From Sinorhizobium arboris LMG 14919 (GTDB lineage: Bacteria; Pseudomonadota; Alphaproteobacteria; Rhizobiales; Rhizobiaceae): a stretch of 64,000 nucleotides of DNA. Of the stretch, positions 25,049 through 34,130 are shown in pieces. A program made the translations under genes and the position numbers. The first letter of the stretch is position 1. Each line of letters starts with the position of its first letter. Below the pieces are notes generated by a model. It worked only from the letters and a program-made list of their open reading frames with translations, did not search any database and was not told the origin of the DNA. Where the stretch lies: NCBI RefSeq assembly GCF_000427465.1, contig NZ_ATYB01000009.1:434001-498000 (forward strand), written 5' to 3'.

Positions 25049-25845
25049 AAGTCTTCATCTCCGCCGATATCGAAGGCACGGCCGGTATCGCCCATTGGGA
25101 CGAGGCCGACCGCGCCCATGCCGACTGGGCCGAGTTCCGCGCCCTGATGACCGCGGAAGTGGTTGCCGCTTGCGAAGGCGCGCGCGCTGCCGGAGCAACG
25201 GAAGTGGTGATCAAGGACGCCCACGACAGCGGCCGCAACCTGATCCTCGACCGGCTGCCCGACTATGCGCGGATCGTGCGCGGCTGGTCCGGCCATCCCG
25301 ACGGCATGATGTTCGGGCTCGACGAGGGCTTCGCCGCGGCGGTTTATACCGGCTATCATTCCAAGGCGGGCAGTGAGGCCAATCCGCTTGCCCATACCTC
25401 CAACCTGCGCATCTCGCGCCTTCTGCTCAACGGCGAGGTCGCATCCGAGTTCACCGTCAATGCACTCTGCGCGGCCGGCTACGGCGTGCCCTCCGTCTTC
25501 CTTGCCGGCGATCGAGGCATCTGCGCGGAGGCGCGGGCCATGGTGCCGGGCCTTGCGACGGCAGAGACGTTGGACGGCAAGGGCAGCGCGACGACCTCGA
25601 TCTCGCCCTCCTGGTCACGGCGCCTGATCCGCGAGGGCGTGGCTGGGGCGCTCTCCGGCGATTTCGCGCAGGCGCTGCCGGTGCGGGCAGATTGCTACGA
25701 AGCGGTGATCGAGTTCAACAATCCAAGCGATGCCTATCGCGCCGGCTGGTATCCCGGCGCCCGCGCGCATGGTCCCCGTGCCGTCGCCTTTGCGCATGCG
25801 GATTATTCCGAAATCCTGCGCGCGCTGGTCTTCCTGAAGGCCTGA
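25045..25845 (+). CDS. dppA: M55-family D-aminopeptidase (DppA-type)
   Basis: This 266-residue zinc peptidase of the DppA family has metal and active-site landmarks at D8 and E10 (SADIEGT), H60 (KDAHDSG), H105 (GYHSKAG), H117 (LAHTS) and E135 (SEFTVNA), close to the positions in Bacillus subtilis DppA. That enzyme is a decameric D-specific aminopeptidase acting on D-Ala-D-Ala and similar peptides. Here it is translationally coupled to the DmpA-type gene. Its stop abuts the stop of the convergent LysR gene with no spacer. Confidence 0.88.
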   Translation: MKVFISADIEGTAGIAHWDEADRAHADWAEFRALMTAEVVAACEGARAAGATEVVIKDAHDSGRNLILDRLPDYARIVRGWSGHPDGMMFGLDEGFAAAVYTGYHSKAGSEANPLAHTSNLRISRLLLNGEVASEFTVNALCAAGYGVPSVFLAGDRGICAEARAMVPGLATAETLDGKGSATTSISPSWSRRLIREGVAGALSGDFAQALPVRADCYEAVIEFNNPSDAYRAGWYPGARAHGPRAVAFAHADYSEILRALVFLKA

Positions 25846-26787
25846 TCAGACCGGTGTTCGCTCCAGGAGCTGCTGGGCCGTAGCCCATAGGTCCTCGATC
25901 TTGCGGTTGCGGCTCGCCGCCTGGCGGTACAGGCGGATTTCGAGGTCCAGGTTCCAGCCCTCGTCGGCAGAGGCAGGCACGAGGCGGCCTGCCTCCATCT
26001 CCTCGCGCGCCAGGCTCTCCGGCAGCCAGCAGACGCCCGCGCCCGTAACCGCCATGTTCATCAGACCGGCGCTGATCGTATTTTCGTGCGTCGTCCGGCG
26101 CCGGAAGGGCGGGCGGCGCAGCAGCAGGCGCGACAGGGCGACCCCGAAAAAGGAATTGAAGCCGTAGCTGAGATAGGGGATGGCGAGCCGCGGCTGCGCT
26201 ATGGCGCGATCGAGGAGGTTCAGACCCGGCTGTACCGTGCCGGACACCACGATCTCGGCCGCGACCAGCGGGATCAGCCGGTCGTGGGCGACGGTCAGCG
26301 AGGCGAACTGCCCGCGGTCGAGATGGAACGGCACTTCCGGATGTGCATAGGTGAGGAAGAAATCCGCCTCGTCGCCGACGAGCGCGTCGAGGTTTGCCTC
26401 GATACCGCCGCGGTCCGGCATCAGCGAGGTGCTGAACGCCCCGCCCGCCTTCTCCAGTGCCTTCAGCCAGCGGGGAAAGAAGGTGACCGTCAGCGTATGC
26501 AGCGCCGCAAAGCGGATGAGGCCCGGCTCGTGCGGAGGACGCAGCACTTCGCGCGCCGCATAGAAGGTACGGATCGCCTCCTGTGCGACGGGCAGGAAAC
26601 TGCGCCCCGCAGGCGTGAGTTCGGCCGGCATGGTTGCGCGGCTGATCAGCGTCGCGCCCAGCCAGCCCTCCAACTGTTTGATCCGTCGGCTGAAGGCCGG
26701 TTGCGTCACGTTGCGCAGCTCGGCCGCGCGCGAGAAGCTGGACGTGTCTGCAAGCGTCACAAAATCCTCCAGCCACTTGATCTCCAT
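25846..26787 (-). CDS. LysR-family transcriptional regulator
   Basis: This 313-residue regulator has the N-terminal LysR helix-turn-helix (FVTLADTSSFSRAAELRNVTQPAFSRRIKQLE, given here as its span, residues 9-40, with key SFSRAAE and QPAFSRRI) and a C-terminal effector domain. It is convergent with the peptidase gene and divergent from the amidohydrolase/dipeptide transporter genes across 178 nt. It therefore most likely controls the rightward operon and itself, perhaps in response to a peptide or amino acid. I could not place a confident T-N11-A box in the gap. Confidence 0.88.
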   Translation of the reverse strand: MEIKWLEDFVTLADTSSFSRAAELRNVTQPAFSRRIKQLEGWLGATLISRATMPAELTPAGRSFLPVAQEAIRTFYAAREVLRPPHEPGLIRFAALHTLTVTFFPRWLKALEKAGGAFSTSLMPDRGGIEANLDALVGDEADFFLTYAHPEVPFHLDRGQFASLTVAHDRLIPLVAAEIVVSGTVQPGLNLLDRAIAQPRLAIPYLSYGFNSFFGVALSRLLLRRPPFRRRTTHENTISAGLMNMAVTGAGVCWLPESLAREEMEAGRLVPASADEGWNLDLEIRLYRQAASRNRKIEDLWATAQQLLERTPV

Positions 26788-26965
26788 GTCCGCTCCCCAT
26801 GATGCGCATGCCGCGGCCGATCATAAGTCATTCAAAGGAAATAGGTATGTCGATTATGCATGGGTTGGTGCCAAAAGCGAATTGGCCAAGCCAACCACAA
26901 CCTTCCACGTTGCGCCTGGAGGAAATAGGTGCCGGCCCGTCCGGTACCGACAGGGGGAGTTGTGA

Positions 26966-28591
26966 ATGGCGTTCGGAATAGAAGCCGATCTTATCCTCAT
27001 CAATGGGCGGATCTGGCGCGGCCGGGCAGAGAGCATCAGCGAGGCGCTTGCGGTGTGGCAAGGCAAGGTTCTTGCAACCGGCAGCGATGCGGACATCTTG
27101 GGTCTGAAGGGACCGCGCACCGAGATCATCGACCTCGAAGGCCGCTTCGCCACCCCCGGCCTCATCGACAACCACCTGCATCTCATCGCAACCGGCATAG
27201 CCATGGGCTGGGTCGACGCCACGCCGGCGAGCGCGCCGACGCTCGCCGCGCTGATGAGCCGGATTTCCGACCGTGCAGCCACGACGCCGCGGGGCGGGTG
27301 GGTGCGCGCCCGCGGCTATGACCAGGTCAAGCTCGACACCGGACGGCACCCGACGCGCGACGATCTCGATCGTGCGGCCCCCGACCACCCCGTCCTGCTG
27401 ACGCGGGCCTGCGGCCATGTCTCGATCGCCAACTCCCGCGCTCTGGAGCTTGCCGGCATAACCGAGGCGACGGCCGTGCCGGAGGGCGGCGTGATCGGCG
27501 TCACGGAGGGCAGGCTGAACGGCTTCCTGGCGGAAAACGCCCAAAACCTCGTCAAGGCCGCCATGCCGCCGGCACCGACCGAGGAGCTGATCGAGGGAAT
27601 CGAGCGGGCAGGGCGGTATCTGCTCTCCTTCGGTATCACGAGTTGCATGGATGCGGCCGTGGGCCACGTCTCAGGGTTTGCTGAAATCCAGGCCTATCAG
27701 ATGGCCAAACTGTCCGGTCGCCTGCCGGTGCGCGTCTGGCTGACCCTGCTCGGCGATCCCGGCGTTTCCATCGTCGAGGACTGCTGGCGTGCGGGTCTTC
27801 TTTCCGGCGCCGGCGACGACATGCTGCGCGTCGGCGGAGTCAAGGTCTTCCTCGACGGTTCGGCAGGCGGGCGCACCGCCTGGATGACGGAGCCCTATCA
27901 GGGCGAAGCGGACAATATCGGCGTGCAGATGCTGCCGGATGCGGAGGTCGAGGCGGTCGTCAGGACCTGCCACGACCGGGGCTATCAGATGGTCTGCCAC
28001 GCCATCGGCGACGGCGCGATCGAACAGCTCATCACCGCCTACGAGAAGGCGCTTGCCGCAAACCCGGATCCCGACCGGCGCCATCGCATCGAGCATTGCG
28101 GCTTTTCCACCCCGGAACAGAATGCGCGCATGAAGGCGGCCGGCATCCTGCCTGCGCCGCAAATGGCCTTCATCCACGATTTTGGCGATAGTTACATCTC
28201 CGTGCTCGGCGAGGAACGCGGGCGGTCGTCCTACCCGATCGGCACCTGGATGCGTATGGGCCTGAAACCTTCGACCGGCTCGGATTCGCCAGTCTGCTCG
28301 CCCGATCCGTTTCCGAACCTGCACGCAATGCTCACGCGCCAGACGGGCATGGGCACGGTGATGAAAGCATCCGAACGGCTGAGCCGCGAGGAGGCATTGC
28401 AAGCCTATACGGAATACGGCGCCTATTCGCAAAAGGCCGAGGGGGTGAAAGGGCGGCTCGTGCCCGGCCAGTGGGCGGACATCGCCGTTTTCGATAACGA
28501 CCTTCTGACCGCGCCGCCCGAAGCCATCCTTTCGGATACGCGCTGCGTGCTGACCCTGCTTGCGGGCCGCGTCGTGCATGATGCGCGCTGA
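26966..28591 (+). CDS. YtcJ-like metal-dependent amidohydrolase
   Basis: This 541-residue amidohydrolase-superfamily protein has the HxH metal pair in TPGLIDNHLHL (H70, H72), later TRACGHVSI, VCHAIGDGAIEQ, HRIEHCGF and GSDSPVCSPDP (catalytic-type Asp), and a C-terminal composite domain ending LLAGRVVHD. YtcJ-like enzymes hydrolyse amide or N-acyl bonds, but their substrates are mostly unknown. The start has GGGGGAG six bases upstream. It is first in a rightward operon with a dipeptide-type ABC importer, so the substrate may be an imported N-acyl amino acid or peptide-like compound. Confidence 0.82.
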   Translation: MAFGIEADLILINGRIWRGRAESISEALAVWQGKVLATGSDADILGLKGPRTEIIDLEGRFATPGLIDNHLHLIATGIAMGWVDATPASAPTLAALMSRISDRAATTPRGGWVRARGYDQVKLDTGRHPTRDDLDRAAPDHPVLLTRACGHVSIANSRALELAGITEATAVPEGGVIGVTEGRLNGFLAENAQNLVKAAMPPAPTEELIEGIERAGRYLLSFGITSCMDAAVGHVSGFAEIQAYQMAKLSGRLPVRVWLTLLGDPGVSIVEDCWRAGLLSGAGDDMLRVGGVKVFLDGSAGGRTAWMTEPYQGEADNIGVQMLPDAEVEAVVRTCHDRGYQMVCHAIGDGAIEQLITAYEKALAANPDPDRRHRIEHCGFSTPEQNARMKAAGILPAPQMAFIHDFGDSYISVLGEERGRSSYPIGTWMRMGLKPSTGSDSPVCSPDPFPNLHAMLTRQTGMGTVMKASERLSREEALQAYTEYGAYSQKAEGVKGRLVPGQWADIAVFDNDLLTAPPEAILSDTRCVLTLLAGRVVHDAR

Positions 28592-28647
28592 GGGCCTGCC
28601 GGACTGAGCCGAAACGATGCCGAGAACGGCACGAGAGGGAGAACGAA

Positions 28648-30240
28648 ATGCTGAAAAGACTGACACTGGCCGCAATGCTCAGCCTCGGCGTGGCTGCCGG
28701 GGCGCTTGCCGCGGGCGAGCGCCATGGCGGAACGCTCGTCTTCACCGCGCCCTACGGCTCGAGCTTCGCCACGCTCGACGTGCAGTCGAGCCCCAACACG
28801 CAGGAAGAATTCATCACGCAGGCCATCCACCGCGCGCTCTACAGCTGGGATTCGAACCGGAACAAGCCCGTCCTGGAACTGGCGACCTCGGAGGAGGTTT
28901 CCGAGGACGGCATGGTCCACACCTATCATCTGCGTAAAAACGCGGTGTTTCACAACGGCAAGCCGCTGACGGCCGACGACATCATCTACAGCTACAAGCG
29001 CATCGCCAACCCGGAGAACGCCTTCCCCGGCGCGAGCTTCATCGCCGTCATCAAGGGCGCCGAGGACTATATCGCCGGTAAGGCCGACGAGATCTCGGGG
29101 CTGAAGAAGATCGATGACCACACCCTGGAGATCACCTATACCGGCACGATCAATCCCGGCTTCCCGCTGATGCAGAACACGACGGTCATCTATCCTTCGA
29201 ATGTCGAGGACGAATCGACCTTCGGCAAGACTCCCGTCGGCCTTGGCGCCTTCGTCTTCAAGGAGCACGTGCCCGGTTCGCAGGTCGTCGTGGAGAAATT
29301 CGGCAAGTACTACGAGGAAGGCAAGCCCTATCTCGACCGGATCAACATCGTGCTGATGGCAGAGGACGCCGCGCGCGACGTCGCCTTCCGCAACAGGGAA
29401 ATCGACGTTTCGATCCTCGGCCCCACCCAGTACCAGGCCTATCAGGGCGAAGAGGGGCTGAAAGGTCACCTCCTGGAAGTCGCCGAGGTCTACACCCGCA
29501 ACATTGGCTTCAACCCCGCTTTCGAGCCCTTAAAAGACAAGCGGGTGCGCCAGGCGATCAACCATGCCATCAATTCGCCGCTGATCATCGAGCGCCTCGT
29601 CAAGAACAAGGCCTATCCGGCCTCCGGCTGGCTGCCGATCTCCTCGCCCGCCTTTGACAAGGACAAGGCGCCTTACGCCTACGATCCGGAGAAGGCAAAG
29701 GCGCTGCTCGCCGAGGCCGGCTATGCCGACGGCTTCGAGTTCGAGGTGACGGCGAGCCCGAACGAAAGCTGGGGCGTGCCGATCGTCGAAGCCATCCTGC
29801 CGATGCTGAAGAAGGTCGGCATCACGGTGAAGCCGAAGCCGGTCGAAAGCTCCACGCTCGGCGAGGCGGTGACGACTAACAACTTCCAGGCCTTCATCTG
29901 GTCCAACCTGTCCGGTCCGGACCCGCTGAACGCACTGCGTTGCTACTATTCGAAGACGCCGCAATCGGCCTGCAACTACACGAGCTATGCGAACCCGGAT
30001 TTCGACAAGCTCTATGAGGCGGCAAAGCAGGAACGAGACCCGGCCAAGCAGAACGACCTCCTGCGCCAGGCCAACAATCTCGTGCAGGACGACGCGCCGG
30101 TCTGGTTCTTCAACTACAACAAGGCGGTGATGGCCTACCAGCCGTGGGTCCACGGCCTCGTTCCGAACGCGACGGAACTGGCGGTCCAGCCCTATGACGA
30201 GATCTGGATCGACGAGACGGCGCCGGCATCGCGCCATTAG
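28648..30240 (+). CDS. Peptide-type ABC transporter substrate-binding protein
   Basis: This 530-residue family 5 extracellular solute-binding protein (DppA/OppA fold) has a signal peptide cut after residue 21 (ALA box). The mature GGTLVFTAPYGSSFATLD and DDIIYSYKRI, VRQAINHAIN and CNYTSYANPDFDKL segments are family-typical. It should bind a peptide or small amide in the periplasm. It is 57 nt after the amidohydrolase gene and followed by a RIME-like hairpin before the permease genes. Confidence 0.9.
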   Translation: MLKRLTLAAMLSLGVAAGALAAGERHGGTLVFTAPYGSSFATLDVQSSPNTQEEFITQAIHRALYSWDSNRNKPVLELATSEEVSEDGMVHTYHLRKNAVFHNGKPLTADDIIYSYKRIANPENAFPGASFIAVIKGAEDYIAGKADEISGLKKIDDHTLEITYTGTINPGFPLMQNTTVIYPSNVEDESTFGKTPVGLGAFVFKEHVPGSQVVVEKFGKYYEEGKPYLDRINIVLMAEDAARDVAFRNREIDVSILGPTQYQAYQGEEGLKGHLLEVAEVYTRNIGFNPAFEPLKDKRVRQAINHAINSPLIIERLVKNKAYPASGWLPISSPAFDKDKAPYAYDPEKAKALLAEAGYADGFEFEVTASPNESWGVPIVEAILPMLKKVGITVKPKPVESSTLGEAVTTNNFQAFIWSNLSGPDPLNALRCYYSKTPQSACNYTSYANPDFDKLYEAAKQERDPAKQNDLLRQANNLVQDDAPVWFFNYNKAVMAYQPWVHGLVPNATELAVQPYDEIWIDETAPASRH

Positions 30241-30246
30241 TGGTTA

Positions 30247-30294
30247 GAGCGGGATGCGGACGGAAGGCCGCATACGCTTTTCCTCATCCCGCTC
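30247..30294 (+). repeat. RIME-like palindrome after binding-protein gene
   Basis: GAGCGGGATG (30247-30256) is exactly matched by CATCCCGCTC (30285-30294), with a smaller GCGG/CCGC hairpin between. It starts 6 nt after the stop codon. The arms and layout resemble rhizobial intergenic mosaic-type repeats, and degenerate relatives appear near 18376 and 34084. Here it serves as the stem-loop between binding protein and permease. Confidence 0.65.
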
Positions 30295-30387
30295 CATGCT
30301 CAAGGGGGCGGGGAGCGGTGGGTGGCTGCGGCTGCCCCCCGCATCGATTGCCGCCGCTCTTTTGGAGCGGCCAGAACGGAACCGCTC

Positions 30388-31323
30388 ATGCTTCGTTTCA
30401 CCCTGCGCCGCATCCTGCAGATCATACCCACGGTCGTGGTGGTGGCGCTGCTTATCTTCGTCATCTTCAGCGTCGTGCCGGGCACTTTCGCCGCAAGCCT
30501 CTTCGCCGACGGCAGGCGCGCCGCCGACCCGCAGATGATCGCCCGCCTCAATGAGGAATTCGGGCTGAACAAGCCGCTGATGGAGCGCTTCGCGACCTAT
30601 GTCACGGATCTTGCGCAATTCGATCTGGGAACCAGTTTCCGCACCCGTCAGCCGGTGATCGACCTCATCAACGACCGTATGTGGGCCTCGCTGCAACTGG
30701 CGGTCGCAGCGATGGTCTTCGCCCTCGTCGTCAGTGTGCCGCTCGGCTTCGTCGCGGCGTTGAGGCCCGGCTCGGTGCTCGATACGGTGACGATGATCGG
30801 GGCGGTGTCCGGCCTCTCCATGCCGCAGTTCTGGCTGGGCCTCCTGATGATGTATCTCTTCGCCCTGCAGCTGAACTGGTTGCCGAGCTTCGGCTACGGC
30901 GACGGGTCGTTCCGGAACCTGATCCTGCCGGCCGTCACGCTCGGAGTCACGCCGCTTGCGCTTCTCGCGCGCACCACGCGGGCCGGCGTCCTCGATGTCC
31001 TCAACGCCGACTTTATCCGCACCGCCCATTCCAAGGGCATGAGCGAGGCCAAGGTGGTGCGCTGGCACGTGGCGCGCAACGCACTCGTGCTGATCGTCAC
31101 GACCGTCGGCCTGCAGTTCGGCTCTCTCATCGGTCAGGCCGTCGTCATCGAAAAGCTGTTCGCCTGGCCCGGCATCGGCTCGCTTCTGGTGGATAGCGTC
31201 GCGAGCCGCGACATACCCGTGGTGCAGGGCACGATCCTCGTTATCGTGCTCTGGTTCCTCGTGATCAACACGGCCGTCGATCTGATCTATGCCGCGATCG
31301 ATCCGCGCATCAAGCAGGAGTGA
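30388..31323 (+). CDS. Dipeptide-type ABC permease, DppB-like
   Basis: This 311-residue inner-membrane permease has an N-terminal LRRILQIIPTVVVVALLIFVIF helix (residues 7-28), the large periplasmic loop, several further helices, and the coupling motif region RTAHSKGMSEAKVVRWHVARNA. The C-terminal AWPGIGSLLVDSV is a DppB hallmark. ATG at 30388 is preferred. The frame is open 22 codons further upstream but that part overlaps the leader hairpin region. The next gene follows after 5 nt. Confidence 0.9.
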   Translation: MLRFTLRRILQIIPTVVVVALLIFVIFSVVPGTFAASLFADGRRAADPQMIARLNEEFGLNKPLMERFATYVTDLAQFDLGTSFRTRQPVIDLINDRMWASLQLAVAAMVFALVVSVPLGFVAALRPGSVLDTVTMIGAVSGLSMPQFWLGLLMMYLFALQLNWLPSFGYGDGSFRNLILPAVTLGVTPLALLARTTRAGVLDVLNADFIRTAHSKGMSEAKVVRWHVARNALVLIVTTVGLQFGSLIGQAVVIEKLFAWPGIGSLLVDSVASRDIPVVQGTILVIVLWFLVINTAVDLIYAAIDPRIKQE

Positions 31324-31328
31324 CGGGA

Positions 31329-32150
31329 ATGCGCCTCGGTTTCAACTTCTGGCTCGGTGCCGCGCTGACGGCGCTGGTGATCCTCGCCGGCGTCCTCGCC
31401 CCCTGGATCGCGCCCTTCGACCCGGTGCTCGACGCGGACCTCATGAATTCCGAACTGCCGCCGGACGCCACCTTCTGGTTCGGCACGGACGGGCAGGGGC
31501 GGGACGTCTATACCCGTATCCTCTATGGCGCGCAGATTTCGCTGACGGTCGGCATCGTCTCGCAGGTGATCAACTCGATTATCGGCGTCACCCTCGGCAT
31601 GACCGCCGGCTACTGGGGCGGGTGGTGGGACGACTTGGTGAACGGTTTCACGAACGTCATGCTCGCCATTCCCTCGCTGATCTTCGCGCTCGCCGTGATG
31701 GCCGTGCTGGGTCCCGGCCTGCCGTCGCTGCTCATCGCGCTCGGCCTCACCAACTGGAGCTGGACCTGTCGCATCGCCCGCTCGTCCACACTCTCCCTGA
31801 AGTCGCTGGGCTATGTGCAGGCGGCGCGGACGCTCGGTTACGGGGACCTGCGCATCATGTTTACGCAAATCCTGCCCAACATGATGGGGCCGATCCTGGT
31901 CATGGGGACGCTCGGCATGGGCTCGGCCGTGCTTTCGGAAGCCGCGCTCTCCTTTCTGGGCCTCGGCATTCAGCCGCCGTTCCCGAGCTGGGGCTCGATG
32001 CTGACGGATGCGCGCCAGCTCATCCAGCTCGCGCCGTGGGTGGCGATCTTCCCCGGCCTTGCCATTTTTCTCTCGGTACTCGGCTTCAACCTTCTCGGCG
32101 ACGGCCTTCGCGACAGCCTCGACCCGCATATGAGGACGCGCAACCCATGA
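31329..32150 (+). CDS. Dipeptide-type ABC permease, DppC-like
   Basis: This 273-residue inner-membrane permease has an N-terminal helix, then GTDGQGRDVYTRILYGAQISL, the hallmark of DppC-type subunits. The coupling region is YVQAARTLGYGDLRIMFTQILPN, and ALSFLGLGIQPPFPSWG is another family signature. It pairs with the DppB-like subunit. It has a GGAG-like ribosome site, and its stop overlaps the ATPase start (ATGA). Confidence 0.9.
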   Translation: MRLGFNFWLGAALTALVILAGVLAPWIAPFDPVLDADLMNSELPPDATFWFGTDGQGRDVYTRILYGAQISLTVGIVSQVINSIIGVTLGMTAGYWGGWWDDLVNGFTNVMLAIPSLIFALAVMAVLGPGLPSLLIALGLTNWSWTCRIARSSTLSLKSLGYVQAARTLGYGDLRIMFTQILPNMMGPILVMGTLGMGSAVLSEAALSFLGLGIQPPFPSWGSMLTDARQLIQLAPWVAIFPGLAIFLSVLGFNLLGDGLRDSLDPHMRTRNP

Positions 32151-33061
32151 CCGCGCCGCTTTTAGACATCAAGGACCTGCACTTGAGCATCGCGGCCGGT
32201 CGCTCTGTCCGTCGTCCGCTCGTCGAGGGCGTCTCCTTTCAGATAATGCCGGGCGAGGCCTATGGTCTCGTCGGAGAGTCCGGCTCCGGCAAGTCGGTGA
32301 CTTCGCTCGCCGTCATGGGGCTTCTCAAGAAGCCGCTCGCCGTTTCCGGCGGCGAGATCCTGTTTAAGGGGCAGAATCTGCTGGAGCTGCCGAAGCGCGA
32401 GATGCGGCGCCTGCGCGGCAATCGTATCGCCATGATTTTTCAAGAGCCGATGACGGCGCTGAATCCGCTGTCCACCATCGGCCGGCAGATCGCGGAAATG
32501 TTCGTGCTGCATCAGGACAAGAGCTGGGAGGAGGCGCAGAAACTCGCGGTCGAAGCGCTCGCCAGCGTGCGCGTGCCCAATCCCGACCGGCGTGCGCGCA
32601 ACTATCCGCACCAGATGTCGGGGGGGCTGCGCCAGCGCGTGATGATCGCTATGGCGCTCGCCTGCAATCCGGATCTCCTGATCGCCGACGAACCGACAAC
32701 GGCGCTCGACGTCACCGTGCAGGCCGAGGTGCTGCGGCTGATCAAGGAACTCTGCGCCGAGCGCGGTACGGCGGTTCTCTTCATTAGCCATGATCTCGGC
32801 GTGATCGCCAGCATCTGCCAACGCGTCGGCGTCATGTATGCCGGGTGCCTGGTCGAGGAGAACGAGACACGGGCACTCTTCGCGGCACCCCGGCACGAAT
32901 ATACCCGTGGGCTCCTCGGCGCCTTGCCGCGCTTCGGCAGCCGCACTCTGCACGGTCGCCAGCGGCTGGTCGACATCGACAGCATCATCGCCGACCGCTC
33001 GAAGCTCACGGAGACCCGCTTCATCGCGCCGCGCGATGCGGAAAGAGAGGGCCAGCCATGA
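32147..33061 (+). CDS. Dipeptide-type ABC ATPase, DppD-like
   Basis: This 304-residue ATPase has Walker A GESGSGKS, a QMSGGLRQR signature and Walker [13 protein letters not shown]. The C-terminal part includes [13 protein letters not shown], typical of oligopeptide ATPases. This C-terminal region is somewhat short and lacks an obvious four-cysteine iron-sulfur cluster pattern. ATGA overlaps at both ends tie it to the DppC-like and DppF-like genes. It forms a heterodimer with the following ATPase to power import. Confidence 0.9.
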   Translation: MTAPLLDIKDLHLSIAAGRSVRRPLVEGVSFQIMPGEAYGLVGESGSGKSVTSLAVMGLLKKPLAVSGGEILFKGQNLLELPKREMRRLRGNRIAMIFQEPMTALNPLSTIGRQIAEMFVLHQDKSWEEAQKLAVEALASVRVPNPDRRARNYPHQMSGGLRQRVMIAMALACNPDLLIADEPTTALDVTVQAEVLRLIKELCAERGTAVLFISHDLGVIASICQRVGVMYAGCLVEENETRALFAAPRHEYTRGLLGALPRFGSRTLHGRQRLVDIDSIIADRSKLTETRFIAPRDAEREGQP

Positions 33062-34020
33062 CCGACCCTCTGTTGGAGGTGGACGACCTGCATGTCCGCT
33101 TTTCTGTTTCCGGCGGCGGGCTGCTCGGAACCGGGCGGCGCGTGCTGCATGCCGTCAACGGTATCAGCTTCTCGCTCGCTAAGGGCGAATGCCTGTCGAT
33201 CGTCGGTGAATCCGGCTGCGGCAAATCCACGACGGCGCTCTCGATCCTCGGCCTTCAGGAGCCGACCGAAGGCACGATCCGCTATCGCGGTCAGCCGCTC
33301 ACCGGACCGGGCGCGCCCGGACGCATGCAGCGCGCCAAGGCGGTGCAGATGGTTTTCCAGGATCCCTATGCCTCGCTGAACCCGCGCCAGTCCGTACGCA
33401 ACTCGCTCGCTGCGCCGTTGCGGCTGCACGGCATCACGGCGGCATCGGAGATCGCCGATCGGATCGAAATCATGCTCGCCAATGTGGGGCTGAGGCCCGA
33501 GCAGGCGAACCGCTATCCGCACGAGTTCTCCGGCGGTCAGCGCCAGCGCATCGGCATTGCCCGTGCGCTCATCCTCGAACCCGAAATCGTCGTGCTCGAC
33601 GAACCGGTATCCGCCCTCGACGTGTCCATCCGCGCACAGATCATCAACCTGCTGCTGGACCTGCAGGAAAAGCTCGGCCTAGCCTACCTGATGATCAGCC
33701 ATGATCTCAGCGTGGTGGAGCATATGAGCGACCGGGTGCTGGTGATGTTTTTCGGGCAGGTCATGGAGGAGGGCGGCTGGCGGGATATCTTCGAAACGCC
33801 TGTCCATCCCTATACACGTCGGCTCATCGCCGCCATTCCCGATCCGGATGCTGCGCTTGACCCGGGGAAGAACGACGACTTTGCCGATGTACGGCTTCCT
33901 GCCGGTCGCGGCTTCGTATTCGACGGCAGCACGGCGCCGGATGTCTTTTCCGCTCCGGCGCCCTCCGAGCTGGTGGAGATTACGCCTGCACACCGTGTGA
34001 GAGTGGTGACTGCCGCTTAA
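33058..34020 (+). CDS. Dipeptide-type ABC ATPase, DppF-like
   Basis: This 320-residue ATPase has Walker [10 protein letters not shown], the Q-loop segment [13 protein letters not shown], an EFSGGQRQR signature, Walker [13 protein letters not shown] and the [13 protein letters not shown] oligopeptide tail. It is the final gene of the importer operon, followed by a terminator-like hairpin. The heterodimeric partner is the DppD-like protein upstream. Confidence 0.9.
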   Translation: MTDPLLEVDDLHVRFSVSGGGLLGTGRRVLHAVNGISFSLAKGECLSIVGESGCGKSTTALSILGLQEPTEGTIRYRGQPLTGPGAPGRMQRAKAVQMVFQDPYASLNPRQSVRNSLAAPLRLHGITAASEIADRIEIMLANVGLRPEQANRYPHEFSGGQRQRIGIARALILEPEIVVLDEPVSALDVSIRAQIINLLLDLQEKLGLAYLMISHDLSVVEHMSDRVLVMFFGQVMEEGGWRDIFETPVHPYTRRLIAAIPDPDAALDPGKNDDFADVRLPAGRGFVFDGSTAPDVFSAPAPSELVEITPAHRVRVVTAA

Positions 34021-34031
34021 GGAACGCAAAG

Positions 34032-34055
34032 GCCGCAGGAGTGCGCGGCGGTTTT
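34032..34055 (+). terminator. Rho-independent-type terminator after the dipeptide operon
   Basis: GCCGC (34032-34036) pairs with GCGGC (34045-34049), followed by GGTTTTC. The stem is short, but the T-run and position 12 nt after the last stop support it. Confidence 0.5.
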
Positions 34056-34083
34056 CTGTCCGCAATTCCAGAAAAATAAAGGG

Positions 34084-34130
34084 TTGGAGCGGGATAACGT
34101 CCGCACTCATTGCTCCTCATCGCGTTCCAG
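34084..34130. repeat. Degenerate RIME-like repeat at a convergent gene junction
   Basis: TTGGAGCGGGATAACGT at its left and CCTCATCGCGTTCCA at its right are loosely complementary and share the GAGCGGGAT core with the palindrome at 30247. It spans the last codons of the downstream hydrolase gene. Confidence 0.4.

Noticed and set aside
26788..26965. LysR box in the LysR/amidohydrolase gap
   Set aside because: Several weak T-N11-A matches exist, but none is clearly better than chance in this AT-richer stretch.
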